Of a stretch of 64,000 nucleotides of DNA, positions 45,689-58,400 are shown in pieces. The stretch covers positions 1,398,501-1,462,500 of the forward strand of contig CP126192.1 of assembly GCA_030272155.1 (NCBI GenBank), given 5' to 3'. This stretch comes from Tetradesmus obliquus. Taxonomy: Eukaryota; Chlorophyta; Chlorophyceae; Sphaeropleales; Scenedesmaceae. Both the position numbers and the translations under genes were made by a program. How positions within the stretch are numbered: position 1 is the first letter of the stretch; every line of letters begins with the position of its first letter. Below the pieces are notes generated by a model. It saw only the letters and a program-made list of their open reading frames with translations. It was not told the DNA's origin and did no database searches.

Positions 45689-47280
45689 ATTTATACACTT
45701 GTTGACAACAGGATGCTGATGATTGAATGTTTGCCATTCAAGGCGTGCTGCTCCCTCGCTTGCAGTGCTACCAACGACACCACCGGTGCACCGATTGCTG
45801 GTGCGTCCGCCACAGTTTGAATCACATCAGCAGCAAAGCAGCAATTATGCACTTGTATTCTCACTCTGACATGACGCCGGTGCGATCAGCAGACCAACAA
45901 GTATCAAAACGAAGACCGGCAGCATCGTAGATCATCAACTCCTAGCGCATTCAGAACATATTAATGAAATCGGGGATCATTGTAAGGAGAGTACGTGCAA
46001 GGTGGTAGGTGCAGAGCACACCGCTGCCATCACGGCATTGCTGGCGCGCTGCATAGCTGAGTCAACCATGACACCATCAAGAGTGTTGGCGGGCACCACG
46101 GGTGACGACCATTGCATCGCCGTTTACAGTACAGGCGCCCTGTATGCTGCTGGAGTAAGCCTCATTATACCATTCAAGGCTTGATGCATAAGACTTGGAC
46201 AGTGTGCTGCTGCATCATCATACAGCGTGATGAGCTGTACGATTATGCAGCAGCGCACCATTCAAGTGTTATGCCCGAAGCTTTTAAGTTATCAGTGCCC
46301 ACGGTATTAATGGGATCCACAATGCTCATCGTTCGCCACCTTACCCGTAGTACCATCATCAACAGACACATCCATCAAATATGCAAACACTGCAACCAGT
46401 CACACTGTCACAGCAGTGTCTGACAGTCCTGCCCCAGCGCAGTACTTGCTGCGGTGGGGTTTGGGACCACATATAAAGAAAGTTGCCGAATTGCATTCAT
46501 TACAAGCATAAGCATCATGCAACATAATGTGCACTCACATGGCAAGAAGTGGTCCCCCGAAAGGCCACCGTGGCTGCTGCACCTCAGATTAGCATGTGCA
46601 GCTCCTGCTTCTGCTCCTATGTCGTCTAGTATGACCAGGGCACTGGAACGAGCACTGGGTGCTTCAGCAGCAAGCATAGATGTATGGAAACGGCAGCCGC
46701 AGCCGAACTTGTCGCCTGCCTGCCAGCTACTATGCCTCCTCAACTGCTGTCTCTGCAGCACAAGCTCTGCCGCCAGGCAGCCGCTGCCCGCTGCAGGTGC
46801 TATGTTTGCTGCTCCAAACAGCAATACTGCGCTGTCAGCAGCTGCACACCCCCATTGGATGCACGCAGCGCTGCTTGCCTGTACACGTGTGGTTTCAGTC
46901 TGCAGCCCAGTCCAAGCCTGCTTCACACTTCTGCAGGTGACACAGGCAGTGCTTGCCTTCGCACCAAGTCAGCAGCCATGCAGCAGCCTGCGCTGCGCTG
47001 GCAGCTGCAACCACGAAATGTGCAACCCTAGAGGACAGCCAAGCACCAGCCCCAGTGAGCTGACGCAGCACATGCCCAGCCTCACCCTGCCTGGTCGGTG
47101 ATCCGTACAGCCAGGGAGCACTGCATACACAAAACAGCCGCACACACAACATCAACTCATAGGGGCGCCTCAAACCAAGTTTGTATGTACAAGTACAAAT
47201 TGCTGTTCCGCTCACAAACATGCTCACACACATGCAGACATGCACGTGCACACACATGCACTGCTGCTGCTGCTGCCCTA
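45689..47280. other. Intergenic region with one undecided open frame
   Basis: A TATAAAG at about 46473 (+) is followed by an ATG at 46517 that opens a frame to 47101 (start MQHNVHSHGKKWSPERPPWL; later LERALGASAASIDVWKRQ). Composition is Ala/Ser/Cys-rich, no motif is recognised, and the opposite strand is also partly open. I do not call it a gene. Confidence 0.3.
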
Positions 47281-50200
47281 TCATACCGCACCACCTGAAC
47301 TACTGCTGCTGCTACTACTGCTGCCGTTGATCAGCACCGCCGACTGGCTGCTGCTGCTGCTGCTGTCATCGCCGCCATCATCATCCTCGTCCATGGCCAC
47401 CGTGTGGCTGGCCAGGGCCGGGCTGCTGCTGCTGCCCTTGGCGTCCTGCAGGCCCTGCGGCAGGCCCATGCCGCCCTCAGACAGCGCGGCGCTGCTGGGC
47501 TGGCTGGGCTCGCCGTCGTGGTTCCAGTAGCACCAGGAGCCGTCCAGCAGGTGGTCCATGCGCTCGCGCTTGGCGGTCAGGTAGCCCTGCTCGAAAGTGG
47601 TGGCGAGCAGGGGAGGAGGGCGCAGCGGGGTTGGCGCGCAGTCAAGGCATGCGTCAGTGCAGAGGAGCATGGTGTCAGCAGATCTCCGTTTGGAAGCGGG
47701 AAGCAAGAGATCCGGGGGACATGGCAGCGCGTGCCATGCGAGATATCGTCCGAAGCCATCTTTGAGAAGGGTGTAGATCACAAAGAAGCCTGCCCAATGA
47801 AATGCACACTGCTGCCCCTGCCCCACCCTGCTGAATCTGCGGCGATCGCGAAATGCTTCAGCGGCAGCCAGCCAGCTGCTGCTGAGGCCCCTGCAACAGC
47901 CGCCTGTGCTGTTGATGTGTGCTGCCACAAGTGCCGGCACTGGCCAGCATGCGGCTGATCATCTGCATCTGATATCGGCCCGGTCACTGCTGCCCCCCTG
48001 CCGCTGCTGTGGCTGCTGCAGGCTTGTTGTGCAGCAGCAAGGTGGCGCTGCTGGCAGGCACAGGGCATGGCTGTGCAGCCACAGAGCTGCCTCCCGCAAG
48101 TGTCCTGCAAGTGTTGCCAAGCGCAGCTGCTTCTGCAGCAGCCGGTGCATAAATGATGATGTTGTTGCTAGCCCTGCCATTGCTGCTACCTTCATTGCTT
48201 CTGGCCTGAGCCTGCTGCCTGCCGGTTCTATTGCTGAAGCTGCTGCTGGTGTTAAGAGCAGTGGTGCTGCTGCTGCTGCTGCTGCTGGCCAAGTCCCACA
48301 AAGGTGCCCCAGCTGGCGTCAGCAAGTGGTGCATGCGAGTCTGTTTGGCTTCCAAGTACCCCTGAATGCAGTGTGCAGTGGCCAGCGGAGTGCAATGCAA
48401 GAGCAGTGGGTGACGCAGCGCAGCAGCAGCTGACCACCTCCAGCTGCAGCAGCTGTTGCCACTGCTCACTACCACCACGACCTACTGGGTCTGGTGACAT
48501 GACAGCTGTGCGCGCCTGGCCCACCCGCACCATGCCCCCAGTGCCGCACACTGCCTCCCTCAGGCCATGCTGCTGCTGAGCGCCCCACCCCCCACACCAG
48601 CAGCTGCCCCCAGCGCAGGCCCACCTGGTTGTGCTCGCCCGCCTGCACCTGGCAGGGGATGCGCCCGCTGATGGCCACGCCCAGCTGCCCCAGCACGCCC
48701 AGCTTGCGCGGGTTGTTGGTCTGCAGCGCGACATACACAAGCATTCCGAGTCAGCACATGGCCAATGAGGTTGACTTGACGGCAACATGGGGGCACTGCA
48801 TACGCGCAAGCCAGCAGGCCTCCACAATATGATGTTGCATGGATTGCATCTCATGTTGATCTGCGCTCACTTCAGGCACCGTCAACTGGCAGCTGCAAGC
48901 ATCCAGACATGCGGGTCAACCCCTTCCATTACAGTTGCCGTTCAGCCCGCCTGTTGCTGCCTCATCTGCTGCACATGCCCAGCTAACCCATCCTGCCCAC
49001 TCCCCTCCAACCCCAGCCGCTGTCGGCCCGCGCACCATGAGCTGCACGCTGCGCACGCCCAGGTCGCGCAGGATGTTGCGCACGCTGGTGTACTCGCGGC
49101 AGTCGTCCGGCAGCCCCAGCGCGCGGTTGGCGTCCACCGTGTCCAGGCCCTGCTCCTGTGGGCGCACACGCACACGCAGCAGCGCGGGGAACCATGCAAC
49201 AGCAGCAGCATGTTAGCTTGGTATGCTGTGCGACAGACGGCTGCTGGCTGAAATAGTATGCTTGCTGTACTGGTTCCTGCCAGCATAGCTGCTGAACACA
49301 TCGGCATGACGCAGCCCGAACACTCAACAGCACACGCCGCACCCTGCTGCCCCACCGCACTCTGCTGCCTTGCCACATTGCCATGCGCCAGCCAGCCAGC
49401 GACGTGGCGCGCCGCGCACCTGCAGCGCGTAGGCTGCGATCTTGTTGGCCAGGCCGATGCCGCGGCCCTCCTGCTGCAGGTAGATGACCATGCCCACGCC
49501 CTGCGCCTGGATGAACTCCAGCGCCAGCTCCAGCTGCTCCGCGCAGTCGCACTTGAGAGAGCCCAGCACCTCTGCAGCAGCAGCGGCAGGGGACAGCAGT
49601 GCATTCGGTGTGCGCACAGGGCGAGCTGCAAGGCAGGCCAGCAAGGCCCACGTGCAAGCTCCCACCATGCTGCTGGCAACTGCATATCAGTCCCTAAGAC
49701 AGAAACATCACCAAGCATACAGCACACATAATGTGCACAAATGAAGGTCACACGCCTGTACACTCCTCAATGATGCAGCAGTACTTGCACTGATAACAGT
49801 ACACATCAACTCGCCATTGCAGCGCCTTAGCCCATCACCTACGATCTGCAGCTCACCTGACGTGAAGCACGCGTCGTGTACTCTCACAGGTACCTGCATT
49901 CATGCAATGTGTCAGCAACGCACCTGGCATTGTCGGCGATCACAGGTGCAGCAGAGCAGTGCCTGAAAAGCCTGCATATTGGCCCAGCGTGCCACTCACA
50001 TCGCTCCTGCCTTCTACTTCTCCACAGATGATTGCAGTGGGTTCTGTGAATGTGATGCCGCCGTCCAACTGCAGAGCAAACAGACATAAGCAGACTGTCA
50101 GGTGGTGGACAGCAGACGCTTGGCCTGCTACGCTGGCCACAAAGCAGCTCACCGAGTGCTTGTATCCTCGCAACCGGAAGTTTCCATGCCGAGTAGGCAG

Positions 50201-50476
50201 CAGAGTCTCGGCAATGAAGCGAGTTTTCACCAGGTCCTCTCGGATGGGTGCACTCTTGCTGGCACCCGCACTGCTGGCAGATATCCCGGCCTGGTCCGAC
50301 ATCAAAGCTTTTACTGCGCCACTGCTCGGCTCTAGTTCTCTACGTTCACTGCGAGCTAAAATTTGCCTGGCTCTCTGCACGCGCTTGCTGTGTCTGCACG
50401 GCAAGCACGCTGCGTATGTGGAGCAGCTGCTTGTAGCAGCGCCATGGCTGCCAATTCTGTCAGCAAGAAGAGACAT
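47281..50476 (-). CDS. RIBA: GTP cyclohydrolase II (riboflavin synthesis), stand-alone
   Basis: Opens GTP to a diaminopyrimidine, the first step of riboflavin synthesis, probably in the plastid. Exons 50476-50153, 50068-50000, 49893-49857, 49571-49420, 49155-49036, 48720-48625 and the last exon 47586-47281 keep phase, giving 367 residues. Signs are [50 protein letters not shown], the zinc ligands C-x10-C-x-C ([14 protein letters not shown]), [18 protein letters not shown] and [15 protein letters not shown]. The start ATG ([14 protein letters not shown]) opens a Ser/Arg-rich region of about 85 residues that could be a transit peptide. Land-plant RIBA usually fuses a DHBP synthase (RibB) domain to this enzyme; none is present here. 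The last exon has an acidic poly-Ser tail. A second in-phase last exon exists at 48361-47984. Confidence 0.93.
47984..48361 (-). other. Alternative last exon of GTP cyclohydrolase II
   Basis: After the acceptor ending TTCAG at 48362, this exon reads [14 protein letters not shown], parallel to [14 protein letters not shown] in the exon at 47586-47281. It then continues with a different Ser-rich tail to its own stop. Both follow the donor at 48624 in phase 0. It is either an alternative terminal exon or a duplicated exon no longer used. Confidence 0.6.
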
Positions 50477-50792
50477 TGGTGTCCCAACGTCAAGGTTGTG
50501 CACCCAGGCCTGTTTGCCTACAGTTGTGGCGTGTGGTGAGCCTCTGCGCGAGCCTGGTGAAGCAGCTCTCTGCGTGAAAACGTTGTCTAATCCTTGCAAT
50601 TGTTATTATACGTGGTTAAGTACCTGTGCTAGCGTTGAGGCAGGGCGGTGACACAAGCACAGTGCTGGTCATGTCAGCATGTTCAATGTGTGTCAGCAGG
50701 GTTCTAAGCTAAGACCACCAGTCAGCTCAACACCATGCTGCAGACGTTCGCCAAGCTTCCATAGCTACTAAGAACTCAGAGTTTTTGATCTA

Positions 50793-51393
50793 TCATGTTA
50801 CCCAAAGTCGAACGCAGAGCTCTGCAGGCACGCAAACAGCAGTGTATGTCTCGTCAAGTCTCGCATGATCACCATGGTGACCAGCTGCCAGTGCCACAAA
50901 AATCCAACACACACATGCAGAAGACAAGTTAAATATCACCACACAGATGCACTGATCCAGTAGCATCATGGTGGCCCATGCAGAAATCACCCAGGCCACG
51001 GTGCCTTTAAACAACATGCTGCCTGTGCCACAACAGCTGCTTCTCACGGAAAGTATGGCATCCCTGCGCCCATGCCCGACAGTTCATCATCAGCAGCATT
51101 AGACTACTACTTACAATTGCCAACCAAGCCGAAGCAGTAACGCCAGGCCCAACAGTTGCAGCTGCCATGTTATCCTCCACCACAGCAGGCTCATCAGTCC
51201 AATCCAAAGCCACAAAAGGCCAGTCATCTACAACTGTCAACATGCACACTGAAGTATGGCATACCGACATGCACAACACGAACTCGCTGACAAGTAAAAT
51301 ATACACCAACACCATGCCTGCGCAACTGCGCAAGGCCAGCAAGCATGCCAGCCCATCAAGCAACATACGCATGTGGAACACAACTGCCCTCAC
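50793..51393 (-). CDS. Possible multi-span membrane protein
   Basis: Two adjacent minus-strand frames are strongly hydrophobic. The first (51393-51007) has ATGs giving MLLDGLACLLALRSCAGMVL, then VYILLVSEFVLCMSV, an acidic loop DDWPFVALDWTDEPAVVED, and SAWLAIVSSSLMLLMMNCRA. The second (51047-50793) has FKGTVAWVISAWATMMLLDQ, CICVVIFNLSS and CVCWIFVALAAG. Together they would make a three- or four-span protein. A strong donor GTAAGT follows SAWLAI, but I could not find an acceptor that restores phase, so the gene model is incomplete. It may be unrelated hydrophobic noise. Confidence 0.3.
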
Positions 51394-51823
51394 ACAAAGT
51401 CGGGCCTAGCATAACAACAAAACCTGAGTTGTAGCAGCACAGCGGCTACTGTTGTGCACAACCTCTGTTCAACTTGATCCTGATACAAAACCCTACCCCC
51501 CAAGCACATGCACGCGTGCAAAGAGCTGGCAGCAGTGCACCATCAGCACCCGCAACCAGTTGTCAGTGGCCGTAACGCAAACACAGCCCATACGTGGCCA
51601 TGCCACAGCTTGAAACGCGAACTTGCACAGAAAGTGCTGCAGCACAGCGCAGCAACAGGACAACCAGACAGCTCACTTCTGGCTTGCAGGCAGGCCATCG
51701 ACACTGCTGCAGCACTCAGGCAACAAGCCTCGCAGCTTGATGTCAACACCCCACATATGCCCTACAGTCACACTAGCCTGGCACCAGACCCAGGCTTGTG
51801 CATGCAAAATGCACGCCCACAGA

Positions 51824-54210
51824 TTAGCCCTCCATCTTTGGCTCCGGCTGCTCTGCTTGCTGCAGCCCCATGTCCGCCCCCTCTAACTTTACCTCTTGCT
51901 GCTGCTGCTGCTGCTGAGCCGCCATAGCAGCCTGTAGCTGCTGCAACTGCTGCTGCTGCTGCAGTGCCTCCAGCTGCTGTTGCAGCCCCTGCTGCTGAGC
52001 CTCCAGCTGCGCCGCCTGCTGCTGCTCCAGGTGCGCCCTGCCTTCCGCCTCAGCTGCTTGAGCCGCAGCGCGCTCCTCTGCTTCTGCCTCTTCCTGCAGC
52101 CTGTGTGCCTTGGCCACCATTTCATTGACAGCTGCCTCTGGGATCACACCAGACTCGGTGGCCGCCTGCGCCTGCGCCAGCAGCTGCGCCGCCTCCTTGC
52201 GCTTGTCAGTGGCGAGTGACATCAGCGCTGCAGCAGCCGCATCCTCCTCAGCAGAGTTGTACGCGCGTGCGCCGCCTGCCACCGCCTTGAGGGCATCAGC
52301 AATGGCTGCTGATGAAGTGTTGAGCGGCGCAATCGCAGGCAGCGTGGCAGCGCCTGCATCCGCTGTCAGCTGTGGCAGCGGCAGCTCGGGCTGCGCAGCC
52401 TGGGCAGCAGCATCCTGAGCAGCGGCTGCTCCTGCTGCTGCAGAGTCCGCAAGAGCATGCACCTCCGCCTGCACTGCGACCGGAGCCGCAGCTGCAGCTG
52501 CCATCTGCTGTGCGTACTGCTCGGCCATCTCTGCGGTGATCACCGTGCCACCTGCTGCTGCTGCCATGTTGAGGGCCTGCTGTAGCGCTGCATTGCTGGT
52601 TGCCGCGCCGCTGGCGTCCACCACTGCCTGCTGAGCAGCTGCAGCCTCCGCTGCAGCTGCGCCTGCCTGCTCATGCGCAGCAGCGTCTGCCGCTGCCTGG
52701 TGTGCTGCTGCCGCCAGCACCGCAGGGTCTGCCTCGCCTGCTGCTGCCGCTGCTGCCGCTAGTGCGCTGGGGTCCAGGATGTTGGCGCCCATTGCTGTGA
52801 GCCCTGCCATCAACGGCAGATCCGCCTGGCCGCCAGCTGCTGCTGCTGCAGCCACAGCTGCATCCACTGCCGCCTGGTCAGCACCTGGCATGCCTGTGCT
52901 GCCATCGTGCACCCGCATCATCTGCATGTTGCCGTTGGCGTCTGTGGTGAACTGCAGGCCCTCAGGCAGCTGGAGGCCCTGGATGCCCTGCAGGCCCTGG
53001 AGGCCCGAAGGCAGGCCTGACAGGATCTGCAGCCCACCTGGCAGCTGCAGCGGCATGCCCAGCCCCGGCAGCTGCAACTGCTGGCCATTAGCCTGCACTA
53101 GCCCACCATCCGGCTGCACTGTCAGCTGCAGCAGCGTGGGCAGCTGGCCATTGCCTGTGAGCCCCTGCAGCTGTGCAAATTGCAGCGCCTGCGAGGCGCT
53201 CATTGCGTTTGCGTCTCCCTCCTGACCGGAAGGCAGCGTGAGCATCATGGGCGTGCTGCCTGCCACCAGGCCGCCGGAGGCCTGCTGCATGGCCGCCAGT
53301 GCTGCCTGCAGCTGGTCTGCCTGCATGCCTCCCTCCATGCCCTGCAGCTGGCCCGCAGGGTTGAGCATCAGCGGGAACATGCCTGGCAGCATGGGGATGA
53401 TGGGCAGCATGTTGCCGCCTGCAGTGGAACACAGCAGCAGAGGTAGCAGCACAACAAATACCAGCTTGGTTAGCAGCTGGTTATACAGAGCACAGGCGTG
53501 GTATGCAAAGCAACAGGCTGAACGTAACAACATGCAGTCCACTGACTTCTACGCTGTGGGTACAGCTCCTCAGCATTGCAAACATGCATGTTGCACGAAG
53601 CAGTTTGACAAAAGCGGGCACCAGCCTTCAAACCTGCGCCATGCGTGTTGTCCGTGGTTTGATGCAGGTAGATGCCACAATGCAGGTGTGTGCAAGACCC
53701 ATTTACATCCTACGTGCCTGCTGGCAGCAATGCCAGTCTGACTAACGTGACGTCCTGCAGCATGGCGTGCCTGCATAGCTGAGCACACCAACCAGCTGCG
53801 AGGCAGAACAAGGACAGGCTCTGCTCACCCTCTCCACCCAGCATGATGCCCTGAGGGAACTGTTGGCCGGGCTGCAGGATCAAGCCACCTGGGCCCCGCA
53901 GGCCGTTGAGCGCCAAGGCCATGGGATCAGTGAGGCCCATCTGGCCAGCTGTGGCATCATAAGGCTTCAGCTCATAAGAGTTTGGGTCAAGCTGCCACCG
54001 CGGGTGCCCCATGCGCGCGTTTTGGTTGTGCACTGAGGGTGATGGCCTCGCGCGCTGCTTGCACTTGTGCTTCTCGAGGCAGGCCTCATTGCAGCACTTC
54101 CCCTGACATCTTGGGCAAGTAATACCCTTAGATGGAGCAAGCCTGCGACCTCGCTTGATGTCGCCATACACCTCGGGGTTGGTGCAAGCCACGCCTGCCT
54201 TGCAATACAT
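51824..54210 (-). CDS. Cys-cluster, Gln/Ala-rich putative regulator
   Basis: Two exons, 54210-53829 and 53418-51824, join in phase, giving 658 residues. The N-terminal 50 residues hold Cys at 3, 9, 32, 35, 39, 40, 44 and 50 and His 48 (ITCPRCQGKCCNEACLEKHK), a possible zinc site whose last half recalls MYND fingers. A basic stretch follows (KHKCKQRARPSPS), then GHPRWQLDPNSYELKPYDAT. The remaining 500 residues are low-complexity: Met/Pro/Gly/Leu-rich (MLPIIPMLPGMFPLMLNPAG), then Ala-rich, then a Gln-rich coiled coil (residues about 560-640). No family is recognised. Layout (zinc module plus Gln/Ala-rich arm) suggests a nuclear regulator, which is inference. An upstream exon cannot be excluded; the frame is open to 54249 without an ATG. 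Confidence 0.6.
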
Positions 54211-55107
54211 GCTGCCTGCTGCTGATGCTGAGTTTGTACGTCTATCCAAGCCTGTTGAAGCGCCTGGCTGGGCAAATCACGGGCTGCAGGCCTTCACAGC
54301 GCCCTCAATAACGAGTGGGCGGCCAACAGCTATTCGCACGAGCCGCGCCCAGTGTCCACAGCAGAGGAACGAGCCCAGTCTGTGTCCGCTTGAATAAATG
54401 ACTGACAGCGTCACTGACTGTCAGAACAGTTGGCACTAACGCTGGCAGACTCGACAACAGAAGGGTGGTGCTTTTGCATTTTAATAAGTGGATGAAGACC
54501 TGACTGTTGCAAAGGAGCGGGCCTTGTAGGTCCATGCATGGCTCTTTAACCTCAGCGAGGCCTCCGAATGCCCTGCAGTGTTTAGGGCTTGGCATGACTC
54601 TTCATGCGCCAGGTTGCTGTACCTTAGGGTTTGCGCTTGTTTTTGACAGTAATAACAAGAGTTAGTTTAGTCTGGGTGCAAGGTCAAGCAGGCTGCGTAT
54701 GTTGCCACCTCACTAGCGCAGACGAGCTGTGCTGACACGACCGCCTCAGCAACAGCAGAAGCAACAGTAATAAGTGCTTCCTGCAAGTGACGGCAGCAGG
54801 GTAGGTCGGGGGCAATCCTGGCCTGCTCCCGCACCAGCAGCAGCAGCAGTCAAAATACATCAGGTGAGGGAACAGCAGGCAGGCAGTGCAACATTGTTCA
54901 GCACGTAAATGCTGCAAGGTTTAGCTGACCGTGTTGCACGGTCCTCAACATCCTGGTGCCAGCATTCATCCACCAGCACGTGTGCCGACTTGCCTGGTCA
55001 TGTGCATCATGCAGGAGTCCTGGGGTATTGGCTGCTGCAGCTACGTGTTTGGGCAGTACAATGGAGCGGCCTCTATGCTGAGATAGCAGATCCCTGGGAT
55101 AAGGGTC
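54211..55107. other. Divergent promoter region
   Basis: The gap lies between a minus-strand gene starting at 54210 and a plus-strand gene starting at 55108, so it should hold both promoters. No clear TATA box or additional exon is seen. Confidence 0.35.
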
Positions 55108-55382
55108 ATGCAGGCCTGCCAATGCAGGCGGCTGGCAGGGCTGCAGCTGCAGCAGCAGCACCGCACAGCCGTGCGCCTGCAGGCCACCCAAAACTCAGCG
55201 GCAGCTCCCAACAGCAAACAGCCGCAGTCGCGCAGCGACAGGAGCCAGCAGCCAGGCGCTGACATCAATGGCAGGCAGCAGCTTCCTAAAGCTCAACTGC
55301 AGAGTGCTGAAGCACCCCAGAGCCCTGCAGTGCAGCAGCAGCAGCAGCCAGCTGGTTACGTGGCGGAGCCTTGGGAGGTTGC

Positions 55383-55418
<36 letters not shown>

Positions 55419-58400
55419 CAACAGCCGGGGGCTGGCTGACGGCTGGCGTGAGCGTGTTCAACAGCAGCAGTGGCAGCAGCCCTTGCAGGCACCCATGCAG
55501 CAAGGGAGCGCTGCGTTGTATGGCGCAGCAGGAGCAGAGGACAGCGATGATGGTGTGTGGCTGCTGGGGGACGACTCAGATGATGAGCCTCAGCAGGCTT
55601 ATGAAAGTGACGCCGAACCAGACACATTCTACATTGCAGCGGAAGATGAGGCAGAAGAAGAGCAGCAGCAGCTGTGGCAAGGTGGCAGGCAGCTGATGCA
55701 GGACATGCGGCACGCAATGCAGCTGCCACGTGAACTGCAGCAGCTGCAGCAGCAGCGTGCTGGTCCAAGCCAGGCTCCACATAGCACAAGCGGCAGCACG
55801 CATGACCTGCAGTCGTCTTGGGAGCAGGCCATGGCGGCAGCAGCAGCCCTGCTGGCTAGTTATGACGTGCGTTACGACGTGGCGCGGCCCGCCCGCCTGA
55901 GCAGCAGCAGGGGCAGGCCGCGTGGTGCTGCTGGCGGCGGTGTTGGGCCCGCAGGCTTGGGCCCAAGCGAGGTGTGCCTGACTGCTGCTGCTGCAGCTGC
56001 TGCTGCCGCCAAGGCGCGGCGAGTGCGCAAGCGACAGGTGAGCACATGTGCCGCAGTTGGCGCGCATTCGCGGTTGCGTTTGTGGTTGGGTGTTTGCCTC
56101 GCTCAGGCACGTTCGGCCGCGCCACAAGTGGTGCGTGCATTACACAATTGTGGGTGGTTTGATAACAGCATCACAGAAGCATGTGTTGTGTGAAGGTCTG
56201 GGTCAGCTGCGCCCCAATGAAAGAAACACCTAATCACACTACTATTTTTCGTCTGACTCACTGTGATGAGCAACCAGGACTTCTGCAAGTTTGAGGGGCA
56301 AGCGGCTGGCATGCTGTGGTGCTGTGGTGGTGTCTGCATGTGCACTTGTAGCTGGTTGTTGGCATGCCGCAAGCTGTCGCAACACGGGACTGCACATGCT
56401 GTTGCTGGCATGAATCCCCGGTCGCCATGCAGCTCAGACGGCGCTTTGTGCATGTCATTACACCACCTTGGTGTGGTTGTGCTTCTGCTGCTTCTGCTGA
56501 TGCTGCTGGTGCTGCTGCAGGCCCCTGCAGAGCCTCCAGTGCCGGCAGATGTCCTGGAGCAGCAGCCGCACCCCGCGTTAGCAGCAGCACCACAGCAAGC
56601 TCCCCAGCAGCAGCCAGGGCAGCAGCGCCAGCAGCAGCAGCAGCAGCAGCAGGCGGCGCTGCTGCCTGATGACGACCCCCGCTGGCAGGCTGTGCTGCGG
56701 GCGCATGCCGCGCACCTGAGCTACATGCAGCAGCTGGCCAGCATGGTCGTCAGCAAGCACCAGCAGGGGCACCAGCTGGTGCACCAGGTGAGACGGCAGC
56801 AGCAGCAGCAGCAGCAGCGGCGGCGGCCTGTAATGCAGCTCTGTTCCACCGCCAATGTGTGGGGTGGCGTGTGCGTGTTCCACATGGTGTACATCAGGTG
56901 GCAGCAACCCTGTTCCGCACTGCATGCTTGCTCATGAACTGGCAGCTCATACACTGACAGTCTGTCTATAGGTTTCAGCGTGTCGCGTACGGCCTGCAGC
57001 ATGCACACACTTGCCAGCGGCGGCTGTTGCTGCTGATGCACCACTGCCACCACCCGCGCTGCTGCCGCCGCCACGTGTGCGCCTGTGCAGCAGGTGGGCA
57101 TCTGCGAGCACTGGCTGCAGCTGTCGCACATGCTGAGCGTGATGGGCGGGCCCGAGCTGTTGCCTGCTGTGCCTGCAGCGATGTGGAAACGGCTGCCAGG
57201 TGAGACGCGCAGCGCGGAGCCACATGCACCGCGTGCACAGCTGCCTGGCTGCGTCAGCCCAGGCCTCTATGTTGGTGCATGAACATTGTATTGTGCTGCC
57301 AACTCAAACTTCACGATAGCGTGAGGTGCAACTGGGTGCCTGGCAACCTTGCATTGTACACCAACAGCATTACCGCGCGCTTCTCTGCCCGTGCGTGTGC
57401 TGCTGCCGCCAGACATTGTGAGCCGCAAGGTGTTTGTGCGCATGAGCCCGGCGGAGCGCGTGCACTATGACCTCTTCCTGGAGCAGCTGGTACAGCAGAC
57501 AGCGCACAGCATCACCCGCTGCAGCAGCAGCGGCAGCAGCAGCAGCAGCAGGCCCGGCAGCAGCAGCAAGACTAGCAGTAGGCGGCCCAGCAGCAGAGAC
57601 GCGAGCAGCTGCAGCCCCAGCCACCTGGCTGCCATTGCGTATGGTATGGCAGTGCTGGGTGTGAGCAGCCAGCCGCTAGCTGCTGCTGTGGAGCAGGCGT
57701 CTGCAGTGCTGCTGCAGCATGCAGCTGCTGCAGTGACAGCTGCGGTAGAAGAGTCTGCGGTGCTGCAGCAGCCAGCTGCAGCAGCAGCAACGAGTGAAGA
57801 AGCAGCTGCCGCGGCCTCTGCAGCAGCGGCTGCGGCGGCTGCCGTTGCTGTGTCTGCTGCTGAGGGCTGCGGCTGGTCTCCTGCTGACGTGGCCAGCCTG
57901 CTGTGGGGCCTGAGCACGCTGCGCCACTGCCCCTCGCAGCAGTGGCTGGCAGACATGACCAGCCTCAGCCAGCACATGCTCGCCAGGTGGGCTGTGTGAG
58001 GCCCGTCAAGCATGGCTCATGCTGCATAAGGTGGAGCTGCTCCCTTTTGTAGCTTGCGATGCAAGCCGGCTGCGTACATATACCGAGCAAGTGCTCAACT
58101 GCATGCCTGTACTGTGCCAATCTCCTGTGTGTTGCCTGTTGCGGTTGAGCTGGGGTCGTTCGAGCTTCACAACATCAAGCCCTTACAGCTGCTGAGTCCC
58201 TTGCATGCACCTGACAGTTGACTGCTGCCTGTTGACATTTCCGCATTAATTGCTGCTGCTGCTGCAGTCTGCAGCCCACCCAACTGTGGGGTGTGCTGTG
58301 GGGCCTGTCCCAGGTGGCACACCTGCCGCCACCCGCCTGGCTGGACAGCTGGCTGGCAGCGGCGCGTGAGCAGCTGCCCAAGTTTGATGCTGAGGGCCTG

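Noticed and set aside
46517-47101. Plus-strand frame downstream of a TATAAAG
   Set aside because: There is no recognisable motif, the other strand is also open, and composition resembles antisense noise. Left undecided, not called as a gene.
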